Source: Geothrix rubra (GTDB taxonomy: Bacteria > Acidobacteriota > Holophagae > Holophagales > Holophagaceae). From it: DNA of 64,000 nucleotides. The notes beneath the pieces were generated by a model, which ran no database searches, was not told the origin of the DNA, and saw only the letters and a list, made by a program, of their open reading frames with translations. This document shows, in pieces, positions 43,914 through 52,951 of the stretch. Where the stretch lies: the NCBI RefSeq assembly GCF_030268065.1, contig NZ_BSDD01000003.1:62001-126000 (forward strand), written 5' to 3'. Position 1 is the stretch's first letter, and the number at the start of each line of letters is the position of its first letter. The position numbers and the translations under genes were made by a program.

Positions 43914-45932
43914 ATGTCCCACGAGCCCGCGAGCGAGGCGATCCACGGCCTGCCGGAGAACGCCCGGCGTCCCCTGAATCCCGGCGAACACTATGTCCCG
44001 CTGGTGACCGCGGAGACCGGCGTGGCCGAGGTGACCCCCCGCAGCGTGTCCCTGGGTCTGCTCTTCTGCGCCATCTTCAGCATGGCCGCCGCCTACCTGG
44101 CCCTGAAGGTGGGCCAGGGCATCGAGGCCGCCATCCCCATCGCCATCCTGGCCGTGGGCCTGAGCCGGTTCTACCCGCGCAAGAGCACCATCCTTGAGAA
44201 CGTCATCATCCAGAGCATCGGCGCCAACAGCGGCCACGTGGTGAGCGGCGCCGTGTTCACCATCCCCGCCCTCTACATGCTGGCCGCCATCCCCGGCAGC
44301 GGCGTGGTCCAGCCCCGGCTCTGGCAGGTGGTGCTGGTGAGCTTCCTGGGCGGCAGCCTTGGGATCCTGTTCCTCGTGCCCTTGCGCTACCACTTCTACA
44401 TCGAGAACCACGGCATCTTCCCCTGGCCCGAGGCCACCGCCACCACGGAGATCCTGGTCACGGGCGAGAAGGCCGGCAACCAGGCCAAGACCCTCGCCAT
44501 CTCCGCCGCCATCGGGGCCGTCTACGACGGCTTCGTGGGCATCTTCCGGGGCATGTCGGAGACCATCCGCTTCCGCCACGCCTGGATCGGCGAGGCGCTC
44601 GAGAAGCGCTACCTCAGCTTCAACATGCTCAACAGCGCGGCCACCCTGGGCATCGGCTACATCATCGGCCTGCACTACGCCGCCATCATCGCAGCCGGCA
44701 GCTTCTTCGCCATGTTCGTGCTGGTGCCCATGGTCCACGCCATCGGCGAGCACGTGCCGGTGATCCTCGCCCCCGGGACTAAGCTCATCGCGCAGATGGG
44801 CCCCGAGGAGGTCTTCAAGCACTACGTGAAGATCGTGGGCGTGGGCGCCATCGCCGGCGCGGGCATCATGGGCGTATTGGCCTCCGTGCCCAACATGGCC
44901 CGCTCCATCGTCAGCAACATGAAGGGCCTGAAGCACCAGGACACCCGCGAGGCCACCGCCGTCCCCCGCATGGACCGCAGCTTTAGCGGGGCCTTCATCG
45001 GCGCGGGCCTGGTCATCGCCGGCCTGCTCACCCTGCTCTTCTTCAGCTTCGGCATCGGCATCCAGCACGCCCTGGTGCCCGCCCTGGTCGCCACCGCCCT
45101 GGTGATGGTCATCGCCTTCCTCTTCGCCCCCGTGGCGGCCCGGGCCATCGCCACCATCGGCACCAACCCCATCTCCGGCATGACCATGCTGACCCTGCTG
45201 ATCACCGGCGTGGTGATGCTGCGCCTGGGCTTCCGCGGCGGCCCGGGCATGTTCGTCACCATGATGGTCGGTGGCGTGGTCTGCACGGCCCTGGCGGCTT
45301 CCGGCGCCTTCGCCACGGACCTCAAGATCGGCCACTGGATCGGCGCCACCCCGGCGCGGCAGATCGGCTGGAAGTTCGTGGGCACCTTCGTGGCGGCCGT
45401 CTTCACCGGGCTCGCCATGTGGATCCTGGCCCACCAGGGTTTCGGCAGCCAGGCCGTGCCCGCCCCGCAGGCCAGCGCCATGCAGGCCATCCTGGAGGGC
45501 GTCTTCGGCACCACGGCGATGCCCCTCCGCTGGTACTTCTTCGGCCTGGGCGTGCTGCTGAGCCTGGTGCTGCGCATGGTGAACCTGCCCGCCCTGGGCT
45601 TCGCCCTGGGCATGTACCTCCCCATCGAGCTGAACACGCCGCTCCTGCTGGGCGGCATCCTGGCCCACCTGGTGAACCGCCGGAAGGCCGGGGACACCGA
45701 AGCCTCCGCCAAGGCCCGGGAGAACCGCGGCGTGCTCGTGGCCAGCGGCCTCATGGCCGGCGGCGCGATCATGGGCGTGGTCGCAGCCCTGGTGAAGATG
45801 CGCTGGCCGGACGGCTTCCCCCTCCTGAGCGAGGCCAGTGCCACGGGCGCCCTCGGCGAGTGGATCGCCATCGTCGCCCTCGCCGCCCTCTGCACCTACG
45901 TCGTCGTGGGCAGCCGGAAGGGCGAGGCCTGA
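43914..45932 (+). CDS. OPT-family oligopeptide transporter, copy 2
   Basis: The 672-residue paralogue of the preceding gene shares its start (PENARRPLNPGEHYVPLV versus PENAFRELREGEAYQPVV), PWPEATATTEILVTGEKAG and the MGMYLPIELNTPLLLG region near the C-terminus. Helix layout is the same. GGTAGTACCT upstream (about 43877) may hold a -10 box, so it may be made separately from copy 1. The two copies probably differ in substrate range. Confidence 0.92.
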   Translation: MSHEPASEAIHGLPENARRPLNPGEHYVPLVTAETGVAEVTPRSVSLGLLFCAIFSMAAAYLALKVGQGIEAAIPIAILAVGLSRFYPRKSTILENVIIQSIGANSGHVVSGAVFTIPALYMLAAIPGSGVVQPRLWQVVLVSFLGGSLGILFLVPLRYHFYIENHGIFPWPEATATTEILVTGEKAGNQAKTLAISAAIGAVYDGFVGIFRGMSETIRFRHAWIGEALEKRYLSFNMLNSAATLGIGYIIGLHYAAIIAAGSFFAMFVLVPMVHAIGEHVPVILAPGTKLIAQMGPEEVFKHYVKIVGVGAIAGAGIMGVLASVPNMARSIVSNMKGLKHQDTREATAVPRMDRSFSGAFIGAGLVIAGLLTLLFFSFGIGIQHALVPALVATALVMVIAFLFAPVAARAIATIGTNPISGMTMLTLLITGVVMLRLGFRGGPGMFVTMMVGGVVCTALAASGAFATDLKIGHWIGATPARQIGWKFVGTFVAAVFTGLAMWILAHQGFGSQAVPAPQASAMQAILEGVFGTTAMPLRWYFFGLGVLLSLVLRMVNLPALGFALGMYLPIELNTPLLLGGILAHLVNRRKAGDTEASAKARENRGVLVASGLMAGGAIMGVVAALVKMRWPDGFPLLSEASATGALGEWIAIVALAALCTYVVVGSRKGEA

Positions 45933-45939
45933 GGAATCC

Positions 45940-46713
45940 TCAGGCCAACTCCGCCCGCAGCTCCCGCTGCACGGCCGGGTTCCCCACCACGAGGTTCCCC
46001 GTCTCGAACCAGCCCTGCCCGCCCTCCCAGTCGGTGATCACGCCGCCGGCCTCCTGCACGAGCAGGGCGCCGGCGGCGAGGTCCCAGGGCTTGAGGCCCA
46101 GCTCGAAGTAGCCGTCGAAGATGCCGCAGGCGGTGTGGGCCAGGTCGAGGGCGGCGCTGCCGGCGCGGCGGATGCCCTTGGCCCGGGGGAAGACGCGGCT
46201 GAGGGCGGCGTTGAAGGCGGGCCAGCGGTCGCCCAGCTGGTAGGCGAAGCCCGTGGCGAGGAAGGCGCCGTCCAGGCCCGGCTGCTGGGAGACCCGCATG
46301 GGCCGACCGTTCCAGGTGGCGCCCACCCCGCGCACGGCCAGGAAGCAGTCCTCCCGCAGGGGGTCGAGCACGCACCCCACCACGGGTCCCTCGCCGTCCC
46401 ACAGGGCCACGGACACGCACCAGTGGGGGAAGCCCTGGACGAAGTTCAGGGTGCCGTCCAGGGGATCGACGATCCAGCGGATGTCGGCGTTGCCGGACCC
46501 GCCGGTCTCCTCGCCGAGGAACCCGTACTGGGGGAAGCGGAAGTCCAGCTCGGCGTGGATGGCGGCCTCGGCCGCCCGATCGGCCTCGCTCACGACGTCG
46601 TTCTTGGTCTTCTCGGTGATGGTGGCGGGATCCAGTTTCCGGAAGCATCCGAGCAGCACCCGGCCTCCGGCCTGGGCTGCGGCCACGCAGGCTTCCCGCT
46701 GGGCATCGTACAT
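45940..46713 (-). CDS. inositol monophosphatase family protein
   Basis: The 257-residue enzyme has the metal-binding motifs FLGEETGG (Glu) and WIVDPLDGTLNFVQGFPHW (DPLDGT) near residues 70-95. A later LKPWDLAAGALLVQEAGG carries the W-D-x-A-A motif. It dephosphorylates inositol-1-phosphate or related sugar phosphates; SuhB-like roles are possible. ATG at 46713 with AGAGG eight bases upstream is preferred over a GTG at 46722 whose ribosome site would touch it. It follows the SDR gene on the same strand. Confidence 0.9.
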   Translation of the reverse strand: MYDAQREACVAAAQAGGRVLLGCFRKLDPATITEKTKNDVVSEADRAAEAAIHAELDFRFPQYGFLGEETGGSGNADIRWIVDPLDGTLNFVQGFPHWCVSVALWDGEGPVVGCVLDPLREDCFLAVRGVGATWNGRPMRVSQQPGLDGAFLATGFAYQLGDRWPAFNAALSRVFPRAKGIRRAGSAALDLAHTACGIFDGYFELGLKPWDLAAGALLVQEAGGVITDWEGGQGWFETGNLVVGNPAVQRELRAELA

Positions 46714-46735
46714 GGGCTTCACCTCTGCCCGATTC

Positions 46736-48220
46736 TCACATGCCCGCCTCGGCCTGCCGCTTCAGGGCCCGCACCATGCCGGGGAAGATGAACCGGTGGA
46801 AGGGCAGCACCGAGTACCAGTAGAGGAGCCCCGTCAGGCCCCGCGGATCGAAGAAGGCCGTCTGCTCCAGGCGGGAGCCCGCGCCCTCGGGCCGCACCTG
46901 GAACTGGAGCCAGGCGTGGCCCGGCAGCTTCATCTCGGCCCGCAGGCGCAGGAGGTGACCCGGCTCCAGGGCCTCCACCCGCCAGAAGTCCACGGGATCG
47001 CCCACCCGCAGGTTGCGGGGATGGCGTCGCCCCCGCCGCATGCCCAGGCCGCCGGTCAGGCGGTCCAGGAGGCCGCGCAGCTGCCACAGCCAGTTCCCCG
47101 CGGGCCAGCCCGCCTCCCCCCCCAAGGCGCAGCAGGCCCGGAACACCGCCTCGGGCCGGGCCTTCACGTGGCGGTGGTGGCGCTCCAGGAGCATGCCCTC
47201 GTGGGCCCCCAGCTCCATCCCTTCGGGCCCGCCGGCCAGGCCCGTGGCCCAGGTGGTCTCCACGTTGTCCTCGTCCAACCGCTGGAGGGCCAGGGCCAGG
47301 GCCTCGCGGTAGGCCATGGGACGCACGCGGAAGGCGGACAGGGCGCGGGGATCCTGCACCACCACCTCCGTGGTCATGCCGTCCACCAGCGGGCCCGCCA
47401 CGGCCTTGGGGACCGGGGTCACCAGGTCCACCCAGTGGACCGACAGCCGCGGAAAGGGCACGTCCATGGGCACGATGATCCGGTGGAGGCCCCGGGCCTC
47501 GGCGTAGGCCAGCATCATCCCCCGGTAGTCGAGGACATCCCGCCCGCCGATCTCGAAGATGCCCGACAGGTCCGGGTGGTCGAGGGCCTCGAGCAGGTAG
47601 GCCAGCACGTCCCGGATGCCGATGGGCTGGCAGCGGGTGTTCACCCAGCGGGGCGTGACCATCACCGGCAGGCGCTCCGTGAGGTGGCGGATCATCTCGA
47701 AGCTGGCGCTGCCGCTGCCCACGATGACAGCGGCCCGGAATTCCAGGACGGGAACGCCGGCGGAGGCCAGGGCCTCGCCCACCTCCTGCCGGCTGGCCAG
47801 ATGGTGGCTGCGCTTCCGCGTGGGGTCCCCCAGCCCGCCCAGGTAGAGGATCCGGCGGACATGCCCCCGGCTGCAGGCCTGGGCGAAGGTGCGGGCCTGC
47901 CGCAGGTCCTGCTCCCGGAAATCGGGGCTCTTGTCCGCCATGGCGTGGACCAGGTAGTAGGCCTGGTGGACGCCCTCGAGGGCCGGGTCCAGGGTGGCCG
48001 GATCGGAGACATCCCCCCGCACGATCTCCACCCCCGGCCAGTTCCGGCCCGCCAGACGCTCGGGGTTGCGGACGAGGCAGCGCACCCGGTGCCCCGACGC
48101 CAGGAGGCGCGGCACGAGGCGGCCTCCGATGTAGCCCGTGGCCCCCGTGACCAGCACCGCCGGCCGGCCCGGATCCATCAGCACCGCGCCTGTGGGCAGG
48201 AAACCGGCCGAATCGCTCAT
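46736..48220 (-). CDS. SDR epimerase-like protein fused to DUF2867
   Basis: The 494 residues start with an atypical SDR Rossmann domain (VLVTGATGYIGGRLVPRLLASGHRV, residues about 22-46) with a YLVHAMADKSPDFREQD segment. From about residue 340 a DUF2867 domain follows (VGDPVDFWRVEALEPGHLLRLRAEMKLPGHAWL) and ends in the typical WYSVLPFHRFIFPGM. The fused form is common in bacteria, but its substrate is unknown. The start overlaps the end of the Dph6-like gene by four bases. Confidence 0.88.
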   Translation of the reverse strand: MSDSAGFLPTGAVLMDPGRPAVLVTGATGYIGGRLVPRLLASGHRVRCLVRNPERLAGRNWPGVEIVRGDVSDPATLDPALEGVHQAYYLVHAMADKSPDFREQDLRQARTFAQACSRGHVRRILYLGGLGDPTRKRSHHLASRQEVGEALASAGVPVLEFRAAVIVGSGSASFEMIRHLTERLPVMVTPRWVNTRCQPIGIRDVLAYLLEALDHPDLSGIFEIGGRDVLDYRGMMLAYAEARGLHRIIVPMDVPFPRLSVHWVDLVTPVPKAVAGPLVDGMTTEVVVQDPRALSAFRVRPMAYREALALALQRLDEDNVETTWATGLAGGPEGMELGAHEGMLLERHHRHVKARPEAVFRACCALGGEAGWPAGNWLWQLRGLLDRLTGGLGMRRGRRHPRNLRVGDPVDFWRVEALEPGHLLRLRAEMKLPGHAWLQFQVRPEGAGSRLEQTAFFDPRGLTGLLYWYSVLPFHRFIFPGMVRALKRQAEAGM

Positions 48221-48885
48221 GCCGGCACCAGGTCCGCGAAGACGAACCCGTTCCGTTCCACCACCTCACCCGGCGTCAGGGCCACCGGCCGGTCGAACAT
48301 GGGGCCGTCCCAGGCGAAGGTGTGGAACTCGCCCCGCTCGCCGCAGGGGTCCACCCCCGGGGGCAGGGCCGAGAGCAACTCCGCATCGAAGGCCCGGCCC
48401 GCGAAGCCGGCGGCCAGGGCCTGCGGATCCACGCAGACCAGGGTGGCCTTCAGCCCGGCGGCCACCATCTCGCGGGCCAGGCGGGCGGTGTCCTCCCCCC
48501 ACAGCGGGAAGCGCGGTTCCAGGCCCGTGCCGGCGAGCCGGGCCTCCCGGTAGGCCCGGACATCCTCCAGGAACAGGTCCCCGAAGGCCATCACGGTGAT
48601 GCCCTCGGCTGCGGCCCGGGCACAGGCCCCGGCCATGGCGGCCCCGTAGGCCTCGTCGGAGCAGGGCCAGGGCAGCGGCACTTTCCAGAGGGGGAGCCCC
48701 GCCGCGTCGGCCTGGTCCGCCAGCAGGGCCTCCCGGACCCCATGCATGGCCACCCGGTCGAAGGCCTGGTTCAGGGTGGTGAGGAGGCCGACCACCTCCA
48801 CCTCCCCCTGCTCCCGGAGCCGGTGCAGCGCGTAGGCCGCATCCTTGCCGCTGGACCAGCTGAGCAGCGCCTTGGGGACCGTCAT
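48217..48885 (-). CDS. Dph6-like ATP-dependent PP-loop protein
   Basis: The 222-residue protein has the PP-loop LLSWSSGKDAAYALHRLRE and the family segment MAFGDLFLEDVRAYREARL. It ends with GERGEFHTFAWDGPMF, the GE-x-GE-[FY]-H-T hallmark of the diphthine-ammonia ligase group. Bacteria lack diphthamide, so the bacterial target must differ and is unknown. ATG at 48885 directly precedes the PP-loop. It is the first gene of a three-gene unit with the SDR and phosphatase genes. Confidence 0.88.
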   Translation of the reverse strand: MTVPKALLSWSSGKDAAYALHRLREQGEVEVVGLLTTLNQAFDRVAMHGVREALLADQADAAGLPLWKVPLPWPCSDEAYGAAMAGACARAAAEGITVMAFGDLFLEDVRAYREARLAGTGLEPRFPLWGEDTARLAREMVAAGLKATLVCVDPQALAAGFAGRAFDAELLSALPPGVDPCGERGEFHTFAWDGPMFDRPVALTPGEVVERNGFVFADLVPA

Positions 48886-48935
48886 GGGAGCTCCGGGTCC
48901 CAAGTATGGCCGCCGCGGGCCCGCTCGCAAATCCT

Positions 48936-48955
48936 GACGAAAATGGTAAACTTTG
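48936..48955 (+). promoter_or_regulatory. TGAC-N6-GGTAAACTTT element upstream of Nfu
   Basis: CTGACGAAAATGGTAAACTT lies 15-30 bases before the Nfu ATG and matches the element before the bacilliredoxin gene. TAAACT is a candidate -10 box. Confidence 0.4.
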
Positions 48956-48968
48956 TCGGGAGCCGTCC

Positions 48969-49514
48969 ATGCCCAAGGTCATCAACATCGAACCCACCCC
49001 CAACCCTGACGCCCTGAAGTTCCTGGTGAACCCGGCCGTGCTCAAGGCGGGCTCCCGATCCTTCAAGGATTTCGGCGCCGCGGTGGGCGATCCCCTGGGC
49101 TCCGCCCTCTTCGGCCTGGGCAAGGTGACGTCCGTGTTCTACATGGACCGCTTCGTGACCGTGAACAAGGAATCCTCCGCCGAGTGGAGCGACCTGATCG
49201 ACCCCATCTGCGAGGCCATCGAGGACCTGAAGCTGCCCGACGACGCCACCGGCGAGGGCCCGCGGCTGGCCCAGGGCGCCGGGGCCGACGAGAAGCTGGC
49301 CCGCATCCACGAGCTGCTGGACACCCGCATCCGGCCCGGCCTGGCCGGGGACGGCGGCGGCCTGGAGGTGATCTCCTTCGACGGCCAGACCCTCGAGATC
49401 AGCTACCACGGCGCCTGCGGCTCCTGCCCCTCCTCCACCAGCGGCACCCTCCGCTACATCGAGGGCATGCTGCAGGAGGAAGTGGACCCCGCGATCCGCG
49501 TGATCAGCTGGTAG
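48969..49514 (+). CDS. Fe-S scaffold/carrier protein, Nfu type
   Basis: The 181-residue protein joins an N-terminal Nfu domain (INIEPTPNPDALKFLVN ... GLGKVTSVFYMDRFVTVNK) to a C-terminal NifU-like domain. The cluster-binding C150-G-S-C153 lies in YHGACGSCPSSTSGTLRYIE. It accepts and hands on [4Fe-4S] clusters in the cytoplasm. GGGAG lies seven bases before the ATG. The shared upstream element suggests common control with a thiol-redox gene. Confidence 0.93.
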   Translation: MPKVINIEPTPNPDALKFLVNPAVLKAGSRSFKDFGAAVGDPLGSALFGLGKVTSVFYMDRFVTVNKESSAEWSDLIDPICEAIEDLKLPDDATGEGPRLAQGAGADEKLARIHELLDTRIRPGLAGDGGGLEVISFDGQTLEISYHGACGSCPSSTSGTLRYIEGMLQEEVDPAIRVISW

Positions 49515-49664
49515 GCGGGGTGGAACCGGGCCCCTGCCCCGCCACGGCGCCTCGGTCATGGCCGCAGGCCATGCCGAGTGGAAGTGGACCGCGTGATCCG
49601 CTGGCAGCCGGTCCGGGCCTTCCCCGCCGGAGTGGAGTACTCTAGGGATGTCCTCGGAGGCTGT

Positions 49665-50675
49665 GTGGCCAAGACGGGCGGTCAGGCTCGGAAGAAGGTG
49701 GACCATCTGGCGGCGCTGGCCAACCTGCTGGCGGAGAACAGCGCCGATCCCGCCCACCTGTTCGAGCACGGCCTGGCCCTCCTGATGGAGCGGCTCCAGG
49801 CGGAGCGGGCCATGCTGACCCGGGTGGCGGGACTGGGGCACGAGGTCTTCTGGTGGGCCGCCGATGACGAGATCGCCATGCACCGGATCTTCCAGAACCC
49901 CGAGAAGGGCTACTGCCCCTGGGTGATGGCCCATCCCGAGCGGCCCCTCGTGGTCCGGGACGCCCTCGCCGAACCCATGTGGCGGGAGAGCGCGGCCTGG
50001 ACGGACCTGGGCATCCGGGCCTACGCCGGGGTGGCCCTCCGCAACGGGAACAAGGTGATCGGCACCCTCTGCGTCCAGGCCAGCGAGGCCCGCGTCTTCG
50101 GTCGCGGCGCCCTGACCCTGCTCAAGGCCCTGGGGCACCTCTTCAGCAAGACCCTGGAGACGGAACACCTGAAGCAGGAGCTGCAGGCCACCCGGGATGC
50201 CCTGGAGCTGAGCAGTGCCGTGGTGCAGGACAGCGCCCTGCAGAGCGCCCGGTCGGGGCTGCCCAACCGCCGGTACCTCGAGATCTGGCTGCGGGCCACG
50301 GTCTTCCTCGCCCGGCGCCGGAACGAGCAGATGGCCCTGACGCTCTGGACGCAGCCCATGGAGAAGGGCCTGAAGGCCCGCATCCAGGCCGTTTCCGACG
50401 CCCTCCGCGGAGAAGACCTCCTGGTCGAGTTGGCGGCGGACCAGTACCTGCTGCTCATGCCCCATACGACGCCGGATGGTGCGGCCATCCTGCTCGCCCG
50501 GGTCCGCGAATCGCTGGGCACCCACCCCTCGGGCGGCACCCTCTGGGATCCCCAGGGGGAGGATCTCTCCCTTCGCGAGGCCCTCCGCCGGGCCTCGCGG
50601 GCCATGGCCGAGGCCCGGAGCCAGGGCCAGCCCCTGGTCTGGCAGGTGGAGCAGGCCTCCGTGCCGGGACCCTGA
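49665..50675 (+). CDS. GAF-domain protein with degenerate GGDEF domain
   Basis: The 336 residues hold a GAF domain (about 15-165: PWVMAHPERPLVVRDALAEPMW, AYAGVALRNGNKVIGTLCVQ) and then a GGDEF-like domain. The latter begins SARSGLPNRRYLEIWL, the usual L-T-x-L-P-N-R-R entry, but the active loop reads VELAADQYLLLMP, so GGDEF is replaced by AADQY. Cyclase activity is therefore unlikely; nucleotide sensing is possible. GTG at 49665 is chosen for the GGAGG four bases upstream; GTG at 49578 lacks one. Confidence 0.72.
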   Translation: MAKTGGQARKKVDHLAALANLLAENSADPAHLFEHGLALLMERLQAERAMLTRVAGLGHEVFWWAADDEIAMHRIFQNPEKGYCPWVMAHPERPLVVRDALAEPMWRESAAWTDLGIRAYAGVALRNGNKVIGTLCVQASEARVFGRGALTLLKALGHLFSKTLETEHLKQELQATRDALELSSAVVQDSALQSARSGLPNRRYLEIWLRATVFLARRRNEQMALTLWTQPMEKGLKARIQAVSDALRGEDLLVELAADQYLLLMPHTTPDGAAILLARVRESLGTHPSGGTLWDPQGEDLSLREALRRASRAMAEARSQGQPLVWQVEQASVPGP

Positions 50676-50752
50676 CTGGCCGGCGCCGGAGGGGCATGGG
50701 AAGATGATGGGCTCAGGCAAACCCGGGATGCGTCCCGGTTCAGGAGGTGACA

Positions 50753-52813
50753 TTGGATACCCCGACCCTGGTGAAGGTGGCCCTGGATGCCCTGGGCGCC
50801 GATGGAACTCCCAGCCGCGAGGACCTCTGCCATTGGTATGAACTCATGCACCTCGGACGGGTGCTGGACGACAAGGCCCCCAACTACCTGAAACAGGCCA
50901 TCGGCTGGTCCTACCACGCACCCTGCGCGGGCCATGACGGCATCCAGCTCGCCCTGGGCCTGGCCTTCCGGGCGGGCAGGGACTTCCTCTTCCCCTACTA
51001 CCGCGACCTGATGACCTGCCTGGCCGCCGGCCTCACGCCCGAGGAGATCATCCTCAACGGCATCTCCAAGGCCACCGATCCCGCCAGCGGCGGCCGCCAC
51101 ATGAGCAACCACTTCGCCAAGCCCGCCATCGGCATCCAGAACGTCTCCAGCCTCACGGGCAACCACACCCAGCATGCGGTGGGCCTGGCCCGGGCCGTGA
51201 AGTACTACGGCCGGGACGCGGTGGTGTTCAGCAGCCAGGGTGAATCGTCGCTGTCCGAGGGCTACTGCTTCGAGAGCATCAACGGGGCGGACCGGGAGAA
51301 GCTGCCCGTGATCTTCGTGGTGCAGGACAACGGCTACGGCATCTCCGTGCCCAAGAAGGACCAGAGCACCAACGCGCAGATCTGCGACAACTTCCGGGGC
51401 TTCCCGAACCTGAAGATCCTCAAGTGCGATGGCCTCGACCCGCTGGATTCCATGCGCGCCATGGAGGAGGCCCTGGCCTACGTCCGCACCGGCCAGGGAC
51501 CGGCCATGGTGTATGCCACCTGCGTCCGCATCGGAAGCCACTCCAATTCCGACCGGCACGAGCTGTACCGCGACGAGGGCGAACTGGCCGCGGCCAAGGC
51601 CCAGGACCCCCTGCCCCGCTTCCGCGCCTTCTGTCTGGCGAACGGCCTCAGCGAGGACGAGCTCCAGGCCATCGAGACCGAGAACCAGGCCCGCTACCTG
51701 GCCGCCCACGACCGGGCCATGGCCGCGCCGAATCCCGATCCGGCCAGCATCCACGATTTCGTGATCCCCGAAGGCTGGGTGTCGGACGAGTTTCCCGACG
51801 GCACCCACCAGGCCGCGGGCGACCCCATCAGCCTCATCGCGGCGCTGAACCAGACCCTGAAGGAGGAGTTCCGCCACAATCCGGACACCTTCATCTGGGG
51901 CCAGGACATGGCCAACAAGGACAAGGGCGGCATCTTCAACGTGAGCAAGGGGCTCCAGCAGGAATTCGGCGAGAAGCGGGTGTTCAACGCCCCCATCGCC
52001 GAGGACTACATCGTGGGCACGGCCAACGGCTTCTCGCGGCTGGACGACCGCATCCGCGTGGTGGTGGAGGGCGCCGAGTTCGCCGACTACATCTGGCCCG
52101 CCGCCGAGCAGATCGTGGAATGCAGCCACGACTACTGGCGCACCCATGGCCAGTTCGCCCCCAATGTCACCATCCGACTGGCCTCCGGCGGCTACATCGG
52201 CGGGGGCCTCTACCACTCCCAGAACGTGGAGGGCTGGCTCACCACCCTGCCCGGCATCCGCGTGGTGGTGCCCGCCTTCGCCGACGATGCGGCGGGCCTC
52301 CTCCGCACCGCCCTCCGCAGCCGCGGCACCACCCTCTACCTCGAGCCCAAGTTCCTCTACAACGCCAAGATGGCCCAGGCCGTGGTACCGCCCAGCTTCG
52401 CCGTGCCCTTCGGAAAGGCCCGGATCCGCCGGGAGGGCAAGGATCTCACCATCCTGGCCTACGGCACCCCCGTCCACTTCGCCCTGGAGGCCGCAGCCAA
52501 GCTGGAGAAGGAGGGCAAGTCCGCCGAGGTGGTGGACCTCCGCAGCCTCAGCCCGCTCGATACCGAGGCGATCCTCCGCTCCGTGAAGAAGACCCACCGT
52601 GTGCTCGTTGCCCACGAGGACAAGGTCTTCGGCGGCTTCGGCGGCGAACTGGCCGCGATCTGCGCCTCCGAGTGCTTCGCCTGGCTGGACGCCCCGGTGG
52701 GGCGCGTGGGTTCCGAGTTCACACCCGTGGGCTTCAACCGCATCCTCGAGCGGGCCGTCCTGCCCAACGCCGAGAAGGTGCTGGTCGCGGCGCGGAAGGT
52801 GCTGGCGTTTTGA
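50753..52813 (+). CDS. 2-oxoacid dehydrogenase E1, fused alpha and beta subunits
   Basis: The 686-residue protein fuses E1 alpha (about 1-350) and E1 beta (about 360-686). The alpha part has GRHMSNHFAKPAIG and a thiamine-diphosphate region ending VQDNGYGISVPKKDQ. The beta part has PIAEDYIVGTANGF, EFADYIWPAAEQIV and VAHEDKVFGGFGGELAA. It decarboxylates branched-chain or related 2-oxoacids; E2 and E3 are not nearby. TTG at 50753 is fixed by a perfect AGGAGG five bases upstream; the in-frame GTG at 50747 lies inside that site. Confidence 0.88.
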   Translation: MDTPTLVKVALDALGADGTPSREDLCHWYELMHLGRVLDDKAPNYLKQAIGWSYHAPCAGHDGIQLALGLAFRAGRDFLFPYYRDLMTCLAAGLTPEEIILNGISKATDPASGGRHMSNHFAKPAIGIQNVSSLTGNHTQHAVGLARAVKYYGRDAVVFSSQGESSLSEGYCFESINGADREKLPVIFVVQDNGYGISVPKKDQSTNAQICDNFRGFPNLKILKCDGLDPLDSMRAMEEALAYVRTGQGPAMVYATCVRIGSHSNSDRHELYRDEGELAAAKAQDPLPRFRAFCLANGLSEDELQAIETENQARYLAAHDRAMAAPNPDPASIHDFVIPEGWVSDEFPDGTHQAAGDPISLIAALNQTLKEEFRHNPDTFIWGQDMANKDKGGIFNVSKGLQQEFGEKRVFNAPIAEDYIVGTANGFSRLDDRIRVVVEGAEFADYIWPAAEQIVECSHDYWRTHGQFAPNVTIRLASGGYIGGGLYHSQNVEGWLTTLPGIRVVVPAFADDAAGLLRTALRSRGTTLYLEPKFLYNAKMAQAVVPPSFAVPFGKARIRREGKDLTILAYGTPVHFALEAAAKLEKEGKSAEVVDLRSLSPLDTEAILRSVKKTHRVLVAHEDKVFGGFGGELAAICASECFAWLDAPVGRVGSEFTPVGFNRILERAVLPNAEKVLVAARKVLAF

Positions 52814-52820
52814 AATCCAT

Positions 52821-52923
52821 CCGCGAATGACGCGAATCGCCCTCTGGGCGCGCGAAAACAACCGCCACCGGGAATCCATGGCCAGTGTCATGCCTCCTTC
52901 GCGTTCATTCGCGCCATTCGCGG
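52821..52923. repeat. inverted CCGCGAATG(A/G)CGCGAAT repeat
   Basis: CCGCGAATGACGCGAAT at 52821-52837 and, reverse-complemented, CCGCGAATGGCGCGAAT at 52907-52923 form an inverted pair 69 bases apart. An extra TTCGCGTTC copy precedes the right arm. Similar CGCGAAT clusters are known as dispersed intergenic elements in several bacterial genomes. It fills the gap between the E1 and MBL genes. Confidence 0.6.
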
Positions 52924-52951
52924 TTTCATCGATTGCTTGTAAGGAGTGCCC

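Noticed and set aside
41691-45668. A very long open frame antisense to both OPT genes
   Set aside because: High GC removes stop codons from antisense frames. The translation is low-complexity Gly/His/Glu/Ala, and both sense genes are clearly real.
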